The notes beneath the pieces are model-generated. The model ran no database searches. It worked only from the letters and a program-made list of their open reading frames with translations, and was not told the origin of the DNA. A stretch of 64,000 nt of DNA. Source: Gordonia sp. OPL2 (GTDB lineage Bacteria; Actinomycetota; Actinomycetes; Mycobacteriales; Mycobacteriaceae). Below are positions 33,796-41,616 of this stretch, in pieces. The stretch spans positions 57,653 to 121,652 of the forward strand of contig NZ_RKME01000016.1 of the NCBI RefSeq assembly GCF_003797825.1. The letters are read 5' to 3'. The position numbers were made by a program, and so were the translations under genes. Positions within the stretch are counted from its first letter, which is position 1. Each line of letters starts with the position of its first letter.

Positions 33796-34407
33796 ATGTC
33801 GTTTGTGATCACCGGTGACGACGGCCTGACCAGATGCGGTTGGGCCGGCGTCGAACCGGAGACCTCCTACCACGACGAGGAGTGGGGATTCCCCCTCCAC
33901 GGCGATGACGCCTTCTTCGAGCGGGTGGCGCTCGAGGGATTCCAGTCCGGATTGAGCTGGCGCACGATCCTCACCAAGCGCGAGAACTTCCGCGCCGCGT
34001 TCGCCGCTTTCGACATCGAGAAGGTGGCCCGGTTCACCGACACCGACGTGACACGCCTGCTCGGCGACGCGGGGATCATCCGGCACCGGGGCAAGATCGA
34101 GGCGGTCATCAACAACGCGCAGCGCGCGGCGGAGCTGATCGAGGACGAGGGATCGCTGCCGGCCTACTTCTGGCGCTATGAGCCCGCGGTCGCACCCGAA
34201 CCGCAGTCGCAGACGACCTCGCCGGAGTCGATCGCGCTGTCGAAGGACCTCAAGAAGCGCGGCTGGAAGTTCGTCGGGCCGACGACGATGTTCGCCCTCA
34301 TGCAGGCCAGTGGGATCGTCAACGACCACGCGGTGGAGTGTGTGACACGGGCGCGTGTGTCGGATGCGCTGGCAGTCCATCGTCCGGGTGAGTCGTCACC
34401 CCGCTGA
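33796..34407 (+). CDS. tag: DNA-3-methyladenine glycosylase I
   Basis: A 203-residue base-excision enzyme removing 3-methyladenine. It follows E. coli Tag closely: RCGWAG, SYHDEEWGFPLHGDD, GLSWRTILTKRENFR, AGIIRHRGKIEAVINNA, SKDLKKRGWKFVGPTT and MQASGIVNDHAVEC. All four zinc ligands (Cys of RCGW, His of YHDEEW, His and Cys of DHAVEC) are present. ATG 33796 has CAGGAG eight bases upstream. Confidence 0.96.
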   Translation: MSFVITGDDGLTRCGWAGVEPETSYHDEEWGFPLHGDDAFFERVALEGFQSGLSWRTILTKRENFRAAFAAFDIEKVARFTDTDVTRLLGDAGIIRHRGKIEAVINNAQRAAELIEDEGSLPAYFWRYEPAVAPEPQSQTTSPESIALSKDLKKRGWKFVGPTTMFALMQASGIVNDHAVECVTRARVSDALAVHRPGESSPR

Positions 34408-34458
34408 CCTGCGCAGACGATGACGTTGCCGCGGTAACACAAACGTCATCTCGCACCA

Positions 34459-34470
34459 ATTGTTGACAAT
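34459..34470. promoter_or_regulatory. Palindromic operator ATTGTTGACAAT (site A of a shared motif)
   Basis: ATTGT-TG-ACAAT lies 24 bases upstream of the racemase-like gene at 34495. The same motif, as ATTGTCAACAAT, lies at 48198-48209 and 62633-62644. The form is typical of GntR/FadR-family operators. Confidence 0.7.
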
Positions 34471-34494
34471 CCGACAATGTGTCATCATTCCTGC

Positions 34495-35271
34495 ATGAAA
34501 CCGGTGGACAGTGCCGACCTGCCTGCAGGAGTGACGGCGTTGGTGCCCCAGCAGCAGGTGGGGATCGGGATGGTGTGTCCGTTCGACATGGCGCTCGACC
34601 GCGAACTCTGGCGGTGGATGCCGAACTCGGCGTCGATCTACTTCACCCGCACGGGCTTTCTCGACGCGCCGGTCGATGTCGACCTGTGCCGCGACCTCAA
34701 CAACCACGCCGAGATCGCGGCCGCGGTCCGAAGCGTCACCGCCGTCGGTCCCCGTGTCGTCGGATATGCCTGTGCGTCCGGCAGCTTCGTCTACGGGATG
34801 ACCGGGGCGAAGGAACTGTCGAAGTGCATGTTGTCGGCGGGTGCCGAGGCCGCGGTCACCACCTCGGAGGCGTTGGTCCGGGCGCTCGACGTGATGGGTG
34901 TCGAACGGATCGCTGTGGCGACGCCGTACACCTCGGCGTTGACCGGGTTGCTGTGTGACTTCCTCGGCGAGGCGGGGCGGACCGTGGTGTCGAACGCCGG
35001 TCTCGGACGCGATCACGAGATCTGGACGATCCCGTACGCGGTGACCTGCGATCTCATCCGCTCGGCCGACCACCCGGATGCCGAGGCGATCTTCGTCTCC
35101 TGCACCAACCTGTGGACCTACGAGATCCTCGGGATGATGGAGGCCGAGTTGGGCAAACCCGTGCTGTCGGCGAATCAGGTCACGGCCTGGGCGACGTTGT
35201 CGGAGGCGGGACTGGTCGCCGAATCACTGCCGCACACCGGCGGGCAGTCGCTGTTCTCTCGTGTGGCCTGA
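34495..35271 (+). CDS. Asp/Glu racemase superfamily protein, maleate isomerase/EutA-like
   Basis: A 258-residue member of the aspartate/glutamate racemase superfamily. Seen: VVGYACASGSFVYG with the first catalytic-type Cys, AIFVSCTNLWTYEI with the second, and VLSANQVTAWATL, the conserved late motif of maleate isomerase/arylmalonate decarboxylase relatives such as EutA of ectoine-utilisation loci. It has a paralogue at 47.4 kb. An operator shared with the 47-63 kb cluster lies in its promoter, so it probably belongs to the same regulon despite the distance. Confidence 0.85.
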   Translation: MKPVDSADLPAGVTALVPQQQVGIGMVCPFDMALDRELWRWMPNSASIYFTRTGFLDAPVDVDLCRDLNNHAEIAAAVRSVTAVGPRVVGYACASGSFVYGMTGAKELSKCMLSAGAEAAVTTSEALVRALDVMGVERIAVATPYTSALTGLLCDFLGEAGRTVVSNAGLGRDHEIWTIPYAVTCDLIRSADHPDAEAIFVSCTNLWTYEILGMMEAELGKPVLSANQVTAWATLSEAGLVAESLPHTGGQSLFSRVA

Positions 35272-35292
35272 CTCTCGCGTAGCCTGACGGAC

Positions 35293-35697
35293 ATGTCCGC
35301 CACGAGTGCGCCCTTCGGAGAAGCGACCGACGCCAAGTACGTCGAGCTGACCACCTTCCGCAAGGACGGGACGCCGAAACCGACGCCGATCTGGGCCGCG
35401 CTCGACGACGACGGCCGTCTCGTCGTGTGGACCGAGGCGGAATCGTGGAAGGTCAAGCGGCTGCGCAACAATCCGCGGGTCACCGTCCAGGCGTGCGACG
35501 CGCGTGGCAAGAAGACCCACGGCGCCGTCGTCGAGGGGACTGCGGAGATCCTCGATGCTGCGGGAACCGAGCATGCTCGCCGGCTCATCGGACGCAAGTA
35601 CGGGCTACTCGGCAAGCTCCTGGTGAAGGCGTCGGTCATCCGGCGCGGCAAGAGCGGCACCGTCGGGATCGCCATCACGCCTGCCGACCCCGCCTGA
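35293..35697 (+). CDS. PPOX-class split-barrel protein, probable F420-dependent oxidoreductase
   Basis: A 134-residue split-barrel protein with YVELTTFRKDGTPKPTPIWAALDDDGRLVVWT and KVKRLRNNPRVTVQACDARGK. These are the phosphate- and cofactor-contacting segments of the pyridoxamine-5'-phosphate-oxidase-like family, whose actinobacterial members often use F420. The substrate is unknown. ATG 35293 is 21 bases after the racemase-like stop on the same strand. Confidence 0.88.
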   Translation: MSATSAPFGEATDAKYVELTTFRKDGTPKPTPIWAALDDDGRLVVWTEAESWKVKRLRNNPRVTVQACDARGKKTHGAVVEGTAEILDAAGTEHARRLIGRKYGLLGKLLVKASVIRRGKSGTVGIAITPADPA

Positions 35698-35703
35698 TCC
35701 GGC

Positions 35704-36248
35704 TCAGTCGACCAGCTCGGCATAGCAACGCGCCCAGACACTCTCGTGCTCGACCGGCCTATCCGACCGGTGCGGAGATCGGTGTCGGCGCGCCGGAGCA
35801 GGTCGACGGTACGCAGTAGGCGGTCGCACTCGATCGCCGACGACGGGCCTTCGCACTCGCCGGTCCACACCGTCATGTGATGGACGAGTCGTCGCGTGGG
35901 CGCGGCGGCAGCGGCCGATCGTGCGATGACCAGGGCGGTGATCCCAACGCTCACGGGAATCGACACCGCGGGACCGACGCCGGTCGTGACGAACGCCGTC
36001 CAGATGGTGAGCCACAGCAACAGCCCCCAGATCGGCGCGGTCATCCAGATGCGCAGGCAGGCCCGCTCGTGATCGTTCGTCCCGGGCGGGAACACGCTCA
36101 GGCGGTACTGCACCCAGTGACGCGCATACCCGACACGCAGCATTCCCCACGTGTCCGGACCGGTCAGGAGACGATCCCACAGTCGGGGTGCACGGGTGAT
36201 GGTCGTCAGTGTCATCCGTCCGGGGTGTCCCGCCGTTGCATCGCTCAT
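35704..36248 (-). pseudogene. DUF6611-like membrane protein with apparent frameshift near its 3' end
   Basis: From the ATG at 36248 the frame reads MSDATAGHPGRMTLTT, then RLWDRLLTGPDTWGMLR, two hydrophobic segments (APIWGLLLWLTIWTAFV; VSIPVSVGITALVIARS) and LLRTVDLLRRADTDL. It then runs on, antisense, through the whole PPOX gene. A shift into the neighbouring frame near 35760-35790 restores a sensible end, RPVEHESVWARCYAELVD, and a stop at 35704. I infer a one-base indel, real or from assembly. The family name is from memory and only moderately sure. Confidence 0.55.
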
Positions 36249-36317
36249 GGTTCCGGCGTACTCCGATTCGACCGGCTCACAACAGTTCTCGACAGGATCT
36301 CGACGCCGTTCGCGACG

Positions 36318-36337
36318 ATCTTGACGTCATCTTGACG
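36318..36337. promoter_or_regulatory. Direct repeat ATCTTGACG, candidate KdpE site
   Basis: Two copies of ATCTTGACG start 11 bases apart (36318 and 36329), the spacing OmpR-family regulators use. They lie about 200 bases upstream of the kdp operon, in a 282-base gap that otherwise shows no gene. Assignment to KdpE is inference. Confidence 0.4.
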
Positions 36338-36530
36338 ATGGGCGAGGGCGGTGCAAAAGGCGTGACAAGACTTCGACGAACGGCGTATGGATCGCGTTAA
36401 GAACGCCGACGATGCCGTTTTCCCGGAGTGATCCTGTGTTGTGTCGTGCGGTGAGCGCTGCGTGGCGCAGGCGTGACCGGACGCGGTTGTGATCGGACGC
36501 CGGCGTGTTCGGAAATCGGAGGGATCTGGA

Positions 36531-36629
36531 GTGGAAGTGGCTGACGTGCTGTACCTGCTTGCCGCCGTTGCGGGGTTTGTCGTGTGCCTCGTGACCGTGC
36601 GTGCCATCGATTCGAGGACGAACCGATGA
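36531..36629 (+). CDS. 32-residue single-helix membrane protein, first gene of kdp operon
   Basis: GTG start with GGAGGG seven bases upstream. The peptide is VEVADVLYLLAAVAGFVVCL followed by a basic tail (VTVRAIDSRTNR). Its stop overlaps the kdpF ATG (ATGA), so it is translated with the operon. It is not KdpF itself, which follows. It has a KdpF-like size and one transmembrane segment, with the charged end predicted inside. The role is unknown; a second small stabilising subunit of the Kdp complex is one option. Confidence 0.65.
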   Translation: MEVADVLYLLAAVAGFVVCLVTVRAIDSRTNR

Positions 36630-36724
36630 CCGCGGACGGCGTGACGAACATCGTCCTGATCGTGCTCGCTGCGGTCGTCGTCGTGTTTCTCCTGACGGCT
36701 CTCGTCTTCCCGGAAAGGTTCTGA
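36626..36724 (+). CDS. kdpF: K+-transporting ATPase small subunit KdpF
   Basis: A 32-residue protein: MTADGVTNIVLIVLAAVVVV, then FLLTALVFPERF. The ending (ALxFPE-[KR]-F) matches mycobacterial KdpF. KdpF is a single-helix subunit that stabilises the KdpABC pump. Start and stop overlap or adjoin the neighbouring genes (ATGA upstream; two bases before the kdpA GTG). Confidence 0.9.
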   Translation: MTADGVTNIVLIVLAAVVVVFLLTALVFPERF

Positions 36725-36726
36725 CA

Positions 36727-38529
36727 GTGTCCGTGACATCTGCCGGCCTTCTGCAGCTGGCACTCGTGGTCATCGTGCTGGGCGTGCTCTATGTCCCCCT
36801 CGGTGACCACATGGCGCGGGTCTACGACTCGAGACGTGATCTCGTCGTGGAGCGCTGGTTCTATCGGGTCGGCCGGATCGATCCCCGCCGCGAGCAGACC
36901 TGGGTCGGCTATGCGCTGGCCGTCCTCGGTTTCTCATTGGTCTCCTTCGTGTTCCTCTACGTGCTGCAGCGCCTGCAGGGTGTCCTGCCGTGGTCGGACG
37001 GGAAGTCGGGAGTGGCGCCGGGGATGGCGTTCAACACGGCGATCTCGTTTGTCACCAACACGAACTGGCAGTCGTACTCACCCGAGGTCGTGATCAGCAA
37101 TCTCACGCAGATGCTCGGACTCGCGGTCCAGAACTTCGTCTCTGCCGCAGTCGGACTGGCAGTGGCGATCGCCGTGATCCGGGGCATCGTGAACCGGCGG
37201 GGCAGTGGGGAGATCGGCAACTTCTGGGTCGATCTGGTTCGCGGGGTCATCCGGATCCTGCTGCCGCTGAGTTTCATCGTCGCACTGATCCTGCTCACCC
37301 AGGGCGTCGTGCAGTCCTTCCGCACCGGATTCGACTTCACCACCCTGACCGGGCAGGGCGCGCACAGCGTCGTCGGCCCGTTCGCCTCGCAGGAGGCCAT
37401 CAAGGAGATAGGTACCAACGGTGGAGGTGCCCTGTCGGCGAACTCCGCCCATCCGTTCTCCAACCCGACTCCGCTGTCGAACGTCGTCGAGATCATCGCG
37501 TTGCTGCTCATCCCGGTCTGTCTGACCAGGACGTACGGCACACTGGTGCGTGATCGGCGCCAGGGTCTGACGTTGCTCGCTGTGATGGCCGCCATCTGGG
37601 CCGCGATGCTGACGATCGTCTGGATCTTCGAATCCCGCACCGACGGTGTCGCCGCGCGGGCAGCGGGCGCGATGATGGAGGGCAAGGAGCAGAGGTTCGG
37701 CATTCCCGCCTCCGCCTTGTTCGCGGTATCCACCACCGGAACCTCGACCGGTGCAGTCAATTCCGCGCACGACAGCTTCTCGGCCGCCGGCGGGGGTGCG
37801 GTGATCTGGAATATGCTCCTGGGTGAGGTCGCGCCCGGAGGGGTGGGCGCCGGGCTGTACAGCATCCTCGTCATGGCTGTGATCACGGTGTTCGTGGGCG
37901 GGCTCCTGGTCGGGCGGTCGCCGGAGTTCCTCGGCAAGAAGATCGGTCAGAGCGAGATCACCATGGCTGCGCTGTACGTCTTGGTCATGCCGGCACTGGT
38001 GCTCGCCGGGACCGCCATCTCCGTGATCCTGGGTTCCACGACGGGTTTTCAGGGCAACAGCGGCGATCCCGGGACGCCGGGCTCGATCCACGGCTTCAGC
38101 GAGGTCCTGTACGCCTATGCGTCGGCGGCCAACAACAACGGCAGTGCCTTCGGCGGCCTGACGGTGACGAGTGACTGGTTCCAGGTGTCGTTGGGCATCG
38201 CGATGTTGCTCGGCCGATTCCTGCCGATCGTGTTCGTCCTCGCGCTCGCCGGCCTGCTGGCGAAACAGCGACCCCGGGTTCGGGAGGGCGCGGTGGGGTC
38301 GGCGGTCGGCATCGGTCCGGAAGCCGTTGAGGATTCACGTGGTTCGAGTTCGGTGGCCATCGCGGAACGCGCCGAGGCCAGAACCGCGGCCGCAGTGGAT
38401 GATCCATCCACGCTCCCGACCCACGGACCGATGTTCGGTGTGTTACTCGTCGGCACCATCCTGTTGGTCGCCGGACTCACCTTCTTCCCGGCCATGGCGC
38501 TGGGACCGATTGCAGAGGCTGTGTTGTGA
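36727..38529 (+). CDS. kdpA: Potassium-transporting ATPase channel subunit KdpA
   Basis: A 600-residue channel-like subunit that binds K+ at its selectivity filter. Family marks: YVPLGDHMARVYDS, NTAISFVTNTNWQSY, TNGGGALSANSAHPFSNPT, VSTTGTSTGAVN and NNNGSAFGGL, the repeated G-containing filter loops. A cytosolic loop near residues 515-560 is longer and more Ala/Ser-rich than usual. The start is GTG 36727, two bases after kdpF. Its stop overlaps the kdpB GTG. Confidence 0.97.
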   Translation: MSVTSAGLLQLALVVIVLGVLYVPLGDHMARVYDSRRDLVVERWFYRVGRIDPRREQTWVGYALAVLGFSLVSFVFLYVLQRLQGVLPWSDGKSGVAPGMAFNTAISFVTNTNWQSYSPEVVISNLTQMLGLAVQNFVSAAVGLAVAIAVIRGIVNRRGSGEIGNFWVDLVRGVIRILLPLSFIVALILLTQGVVQSFRTGFDFTTLTGQGAHSVVGPFASQEAIKEIGTNGGGALSANSAHPFSNPTPLSNVVEIIALLLIPVCLTRTYGTLVRDRRQGLTLLAVMAAIWAAMLTIVWIFESRTDGVAARAAGAMMEGKEQRFGIPASALFAVSTTGTSTGAVNSAHDSFSAAGGGAVIWNMLLGEVAPGGVGAGLYSILVMAVITVFVGGLLVGRSPEFLGKKIGQSEITMAALYVLVMPALVLAGTAISVILGSTTGFQGNSGDPGTPGSIHGFSEVLYAYASAANNNGSAFGGLTVTSDWFQVSLGIAMLLGRFLPIVFVLALAGLLAKQRPRVREGAVGSAVGIGPEAVEDSRGSSSVAIAERAEARTAAAVDDPSTLPTHGPMFGVLLVGTILLVAGLTFFPAMALGPIAEAVL

Positions 38530-40940
38530 CAGTGCATGATTCGCAGAGGGCCCTTCGCGACGCTCGCAAGCTCGCTCCTCAGGGACCGGGGGATGATCGC
38601 AAGCTCGCTCCTCAGGGACCGGGGGATGCTGGCACGCTTCCCGATCGATCGCTGAGGAGCGGAGCGCCAGCGGAGCCCGCCGATCGATCCCTGAGGAGCG
38701 GAGCGCCAGCGGAGCGTCACGAAGGGTCGGACGACGCTGGCACGCTTCCCGACCGATCCCTGAGGAGCGGAGCGCCAGCGGAGCGTCACGAAGGGTCGGA
38801 CCTCGTGGCCACCGGTGCGTTCGATGCACGCGCGCTGATCACGTCTCTGCCCCAGGCGATCCGGAAACTGACCCCGCGTGCGCAGGCGCGCAATCCGGTC
38901 ATGTTCGTCGTGTATCTGGGTGCCGTGGTGACCACGGTGCTCGCGGTCTGGCAACCGTCGTGGTTCGCGTGGGCGGTCGCGGCGTGGCTGTGGTTCACCG
39001 TGGTGTTCGCCAACCTGGCCGAGGCGGTGGCCGAGGGTCGGGGTCGGGCGCAGGCAGACAGCCTGCGGAAGGTGAAGCGCGACAGCGTCGCCCGCCGCAT
39101 CGCCGACGACGGATCGATCACCGAGATCGCGGGCAGTGAACTCCGCGTCGGCGACGTCATCGCGGTCGAGGCCGGCGAGGTGATCGCCGGCGACGGGGAT
39201 GTGATCGAGGGGATCGCCACCGTCGACGAATCGGCGATCACCGGCGAATCCGCGCCCGTCGTACGGGAATCCGGCGGCGACCGATCGGCGGTGACCGGTG
39301 GCACCGTCGTGCTCTCCGACCGCATCATCGTCAGGATCACCACGGCGCCCGGGGAGACCTTCGTCGACCGGATGATCGCCCTCGTCGAGGGTGCCTCACG
39401 CAAGAAGACCCCGAACGAGATAGCGCTCGACATCCTGCTCACGAGCCTGACGATCATCTTCCTCCTGGCGGTCGTCGCGGTCGGTCCGATGCAGCAGTAC
39501 GCCGGTCAGTCGCCCGATCCGATCAAGCTGATCGCGCTGCTCGTGTGCCTCATCCCGACGACCATCGGCGCCTTGCTGTCGTCGATCGGCATCGCCGGCA
39601 TGGATCGCCTGGTGCAGCGCAACGTGCTCGCCATGTCGGGTCGTGCGGTCGAGGCGGCCGGCGACATCGACACCCTGCTGATGGACAAGACGGGCACGAT
39701 CACGTTCGGTAATCGCCGGGCCACGGACCTCATCGGTGCGCCGGGGGTGTCCACCGACGAACTCGCCGCCATCGCCTACCGATGCAGTCTCGCCGACGAC
39801 ACGCCGGAAGGGCGGAGCATCGTCGACCTGTGTCTGGAGTCCTACGACGTCGAGCCGGTCGACGACACGCTGCGGGAGGCCACCCGATCGAACGTCCACC
39901 CCGAGTTCACGACGGTGCCCTTCACCGCGGAGACCCGGATGAGCGGCGTCGACCGCATGGGTCGCGACGGCACCGTAGCCGAGTACCGCAAGGGTGCCGC
40001 CGATGCGGTCGCGCGGTGGGTGGCCGCCCATGGGGGTACCGTTCCGGAATCGGTCCTCGACGAGGTCGAACGGGTGTCGTCGGGCGGTGCGACGCCACTG
40101 GTGGTCGCGGTGCGCGGTGCCGTCGGCGGGGAATCGGTTGCCGTCGGTGCGAAGCAGGTTGCCGCCGACGGGGAAGAGGTTGCCGTCGGCGACGGCGTGC
40201 GGGTGCTCGGGGTGATACAGCTGTCCGACGTCGTGAAACCCGGTATGGCCGAACGCTTCGCACAGATGCGTGCGATGGGCATCCGCACCGTGATGGTGAC
40301 CGGCGACAACCCGCTCACCGCACAGGCGATCGCGGCCGAGGCGGGTGTCGACGACTTCGTCGCCGAGGCGACTCCGGAGGACAAGCTGGCCCTGATCCGC
40401 AAGGAGCAGTCCGGTGGGCGACTCGTCGCGATGACCGGTGACGGGACCAACGATGCGCCGGCCCTCGCACAGGCCGACGTCGGGCTCGCGATGAACACCG
40501 GCACCTCGGCCGCCAAGGAGGCCGGCAACATGGTCGACCTCGATTCCGACCCGACCAAGCTGATCGACGTGGTGGCCATCGGCAAACAGCTGTTGATCAC
40601 CCGGGGCGCGTTGACGACGTTCTCACTGGCGAACGACCTGGCGAAGTACTTCGCCATCCTGCCCGCCCTGTTCAGCGTGATCTATCCGCAGCTGGACGCC
40701 TTGAACGTCATGCGGCTGCACTCGGCGCAGTCGGCCATCGTGTCGGCGGTCGTCTTCAACGCGCTGATCATCGTCGCGCTGATCCCGTTGTCGCTGCGCG
40801 GTGTCCGCTATCGGCCGTCGTCGGCATCGCGGCTGTTGGGACGCAATCTGCTGGTCTACGGCATCGGAGGTGTGATCACGCCGTTCCTCGGAATCTGGCT
40901 GATCGACCTGGTGGTGCGCTTTCTCCCGGGAATGGGGTAG
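38526..40940 (+). CDS. kdpB: Potassium-transporting P-type ATPase KdpB with repeat-derived N-terminal insertion
   Basis: As read from GTG 38526 the protein has 804 residues, about 95-120 more than usual. It energises K+ uptake. Normal features: VDESAITGESAPV, the phosphorylation motif DKTGTITFGN with D387, KGAADAV, MVTGDNPLTAQAIAAEAG and MTGDGTNDAPALAQADVG. The extra residues (about 8-92) are low-complexity repeats such as RSLRSGAPAERHEGSD, translated from dispersed repeat B. GTG 38805 with GAAGGG nine bases upstream would give 711 residues and bypass the insertion. Which start is used decides whether the insert is protein or leader. Confidence 0.93.
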   Translation: MTVHDSQRALRDARKLAPQGPGDDRKLAPQGPGDAGTLPDRSLRSGAPAEPADRSLRSGAPAERHEGSDDAGTLPDRSLRSGAPAERHEGSDLVATGAFDARALITSLPQAIRKLTPRAQARNPVMFVVYLGAVVTTVLAVWQPSWFAWAVAAWLWFTVVFANLAEAVAEGRGRAQADSLRKVKRDSVARRIADDGSITEIAGSELRVGDVIAVEAGEVIAGDGDVIEGIATVDESAITGESAPVVRESGGDRSAVTGGTVVLSDRIIVRITTAPGETFVDRMIALVEGASRKKTPNEIALDILLTSLTIIFLLAVVAVGPMQQYAGQSPDPIKLIALLVCLIPTTIGALLSSIGIAGMDRLVQRNVLAMSGRAVEAAGDIDTLLMDKTGTITFGNRRATDLIGAPGVSTDELAAIAYRCSLADDTPEGRSIVDLCLESYDVEPVDDTLREATRSNVHPEFTTVPFTAETRMSGVDRMGRDGTVAEYRKGAADAVARWVAAHGGTVPESVLDEVERVSSGGATPLVVAVRGAVGGESVAVGAKQVAADGEEVAVGDGVRVLGVIQLSDVVKPGMAERFAQMRAMGIRTVMVTGDNPLTAQAIAAEAGVDDFVAEATPEDKLALIRKEQSGGRLVAMTGDGTNDAPALAQADVGLAMNTGTSAAKEAGNMVDLDSDPTKLIDVVAIGKQLLITRGALTTFSLANDLAKYFAILPALFSVIYPQLDALNVMRLHSAQSAIVSAVVFNALIIVALIPLSLRGVRYRPSSASRLLGRNLLVYGIGGVITPFLGIWLIDLVVRFLPGMG
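38549..38797. repeat. Dispersed repeat, family B, inside the 5' end of kdpB
   Basis: Copies of CTCGCTCCTCAGGGA-type sequence run forward at the left (38550-38622), and copies of CCCTGAGGAGCGGAGCGCCA run inverted at the right, ending in GTCACGAAGGG (up to 38797). A related copy with CCCTTCGTGACGCTTCGCTC lies intergenic at 55187. All units keep the reading frame open. Confidence 0.85.
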
Positions 40941-40947
40941 GGAACTG

Positions 40948-41577
40948 ATGAACACGCTCTTGTCCGGTTTTCTCCGTCAATGTGTGGCCGCCGTCGGTGT
41001 GCTGCTCGCGCTGACCGTCGTGCTCGGCGCCGCCTATCCGGCCGCTGTGTGGGCGGTGTCGCGGATCGGCAGCGCATCCGCGGAGGGCTCACAGACCCAC
41101 GATGCGCGCGGCTGCGAGGTGGGCTCCTCGCTCATCGGGATCGATCCGCAGGTGCCGGCAGGCCAACCGGATCCGTATCTCCACGCGCGGGTGATCGGGT
41201 CCGCCGATGACCCCATGGCCCCCGGCGATCCGTCGGCGTCGGCGGCGAGCAACAAGGGACCCAACAACGAGGATCTGCTCGCGTGGATCGAACAGCGGCG
41301 CACGACGATCGCCGAGCGGGAGAGGGTCTCAGCGTCGGCCGTCCCCACCGATGCCGTCACGGGGTCCGGCTCGGGACTCGATCCCGACATCAGTCCGGAG
41401 TACGCGCAGTTGCAGGTGCCGCGTCTGGCACGCGAGAACCAGAAGTCGCCCGCGGAGATCGAGAGGATCATCGACGAGCACACCAGTGGTCGGCAGCTGG
41501 GCTTCCTGGGGCAGCCGCGGGTGAACGTCCTCGAGGTGAACCTCGCACTCGGACATACGGTGCCCTCGTGCCCGTGA
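40948..41577 (+). CDS. kdpC: Potassium-transporting ATPase subunit KdpC
   Basis: A 209-residue subunit with one N-terminal transmembrane helix (VGVLLALTVVLGAAYPAAVWAV) and an exported domain. Family marks: GSSLIGI, YLHARV, ASNKGPNNEDL, VPTDAVTGSGSGLDPDISPEYA, QVPRLARE and GQPRVNVLEVNLAL. It starts seven bases after kdpB. Confidence 0.97.
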   Translation: MNTLLSGFLRQCVAAVGVLLALTVVLGAAYPAAVWAVSRIGSASAEGSQTHDARGCEVGSSLIGIDPQVPAGQPDPYLHARVIGSADDPMAPGDPSASAASNKGPNNEDLLAWIEQRRTTIAERERVSASAVPTDAVTGSGSGLDPDISPEYAQLQVPRLARENQKSPAEIERIIDEHTSGRQLGFLGQPRVNVLEVNLALGHTVPSCP

Positions 41578-41616
41578 TTGCGCTCGGCCGCAACAACGGC
41601 GGATACACTGGTCGAC

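Noticed and set aside
32734..34380. 548-codon minus-strand frame opposite merR-like and tag genes
   Set aside because: The sense genes have clear motifs; the antisense frame has none and runs across both.
36249..36530. Search for a cyclic-di-AMP (ydaO-type) riboswitch before kdp
   Set aside because: The 282-base leader showed only the ATCTTGACG direct repeats; I could not recognise the conserved riboswitch core.
38549..38797. Possible CRISPR-like array
   Set aside because: Units vary in length and orientation, have no constant spacing, no unique spacers and no cas genes nearby.
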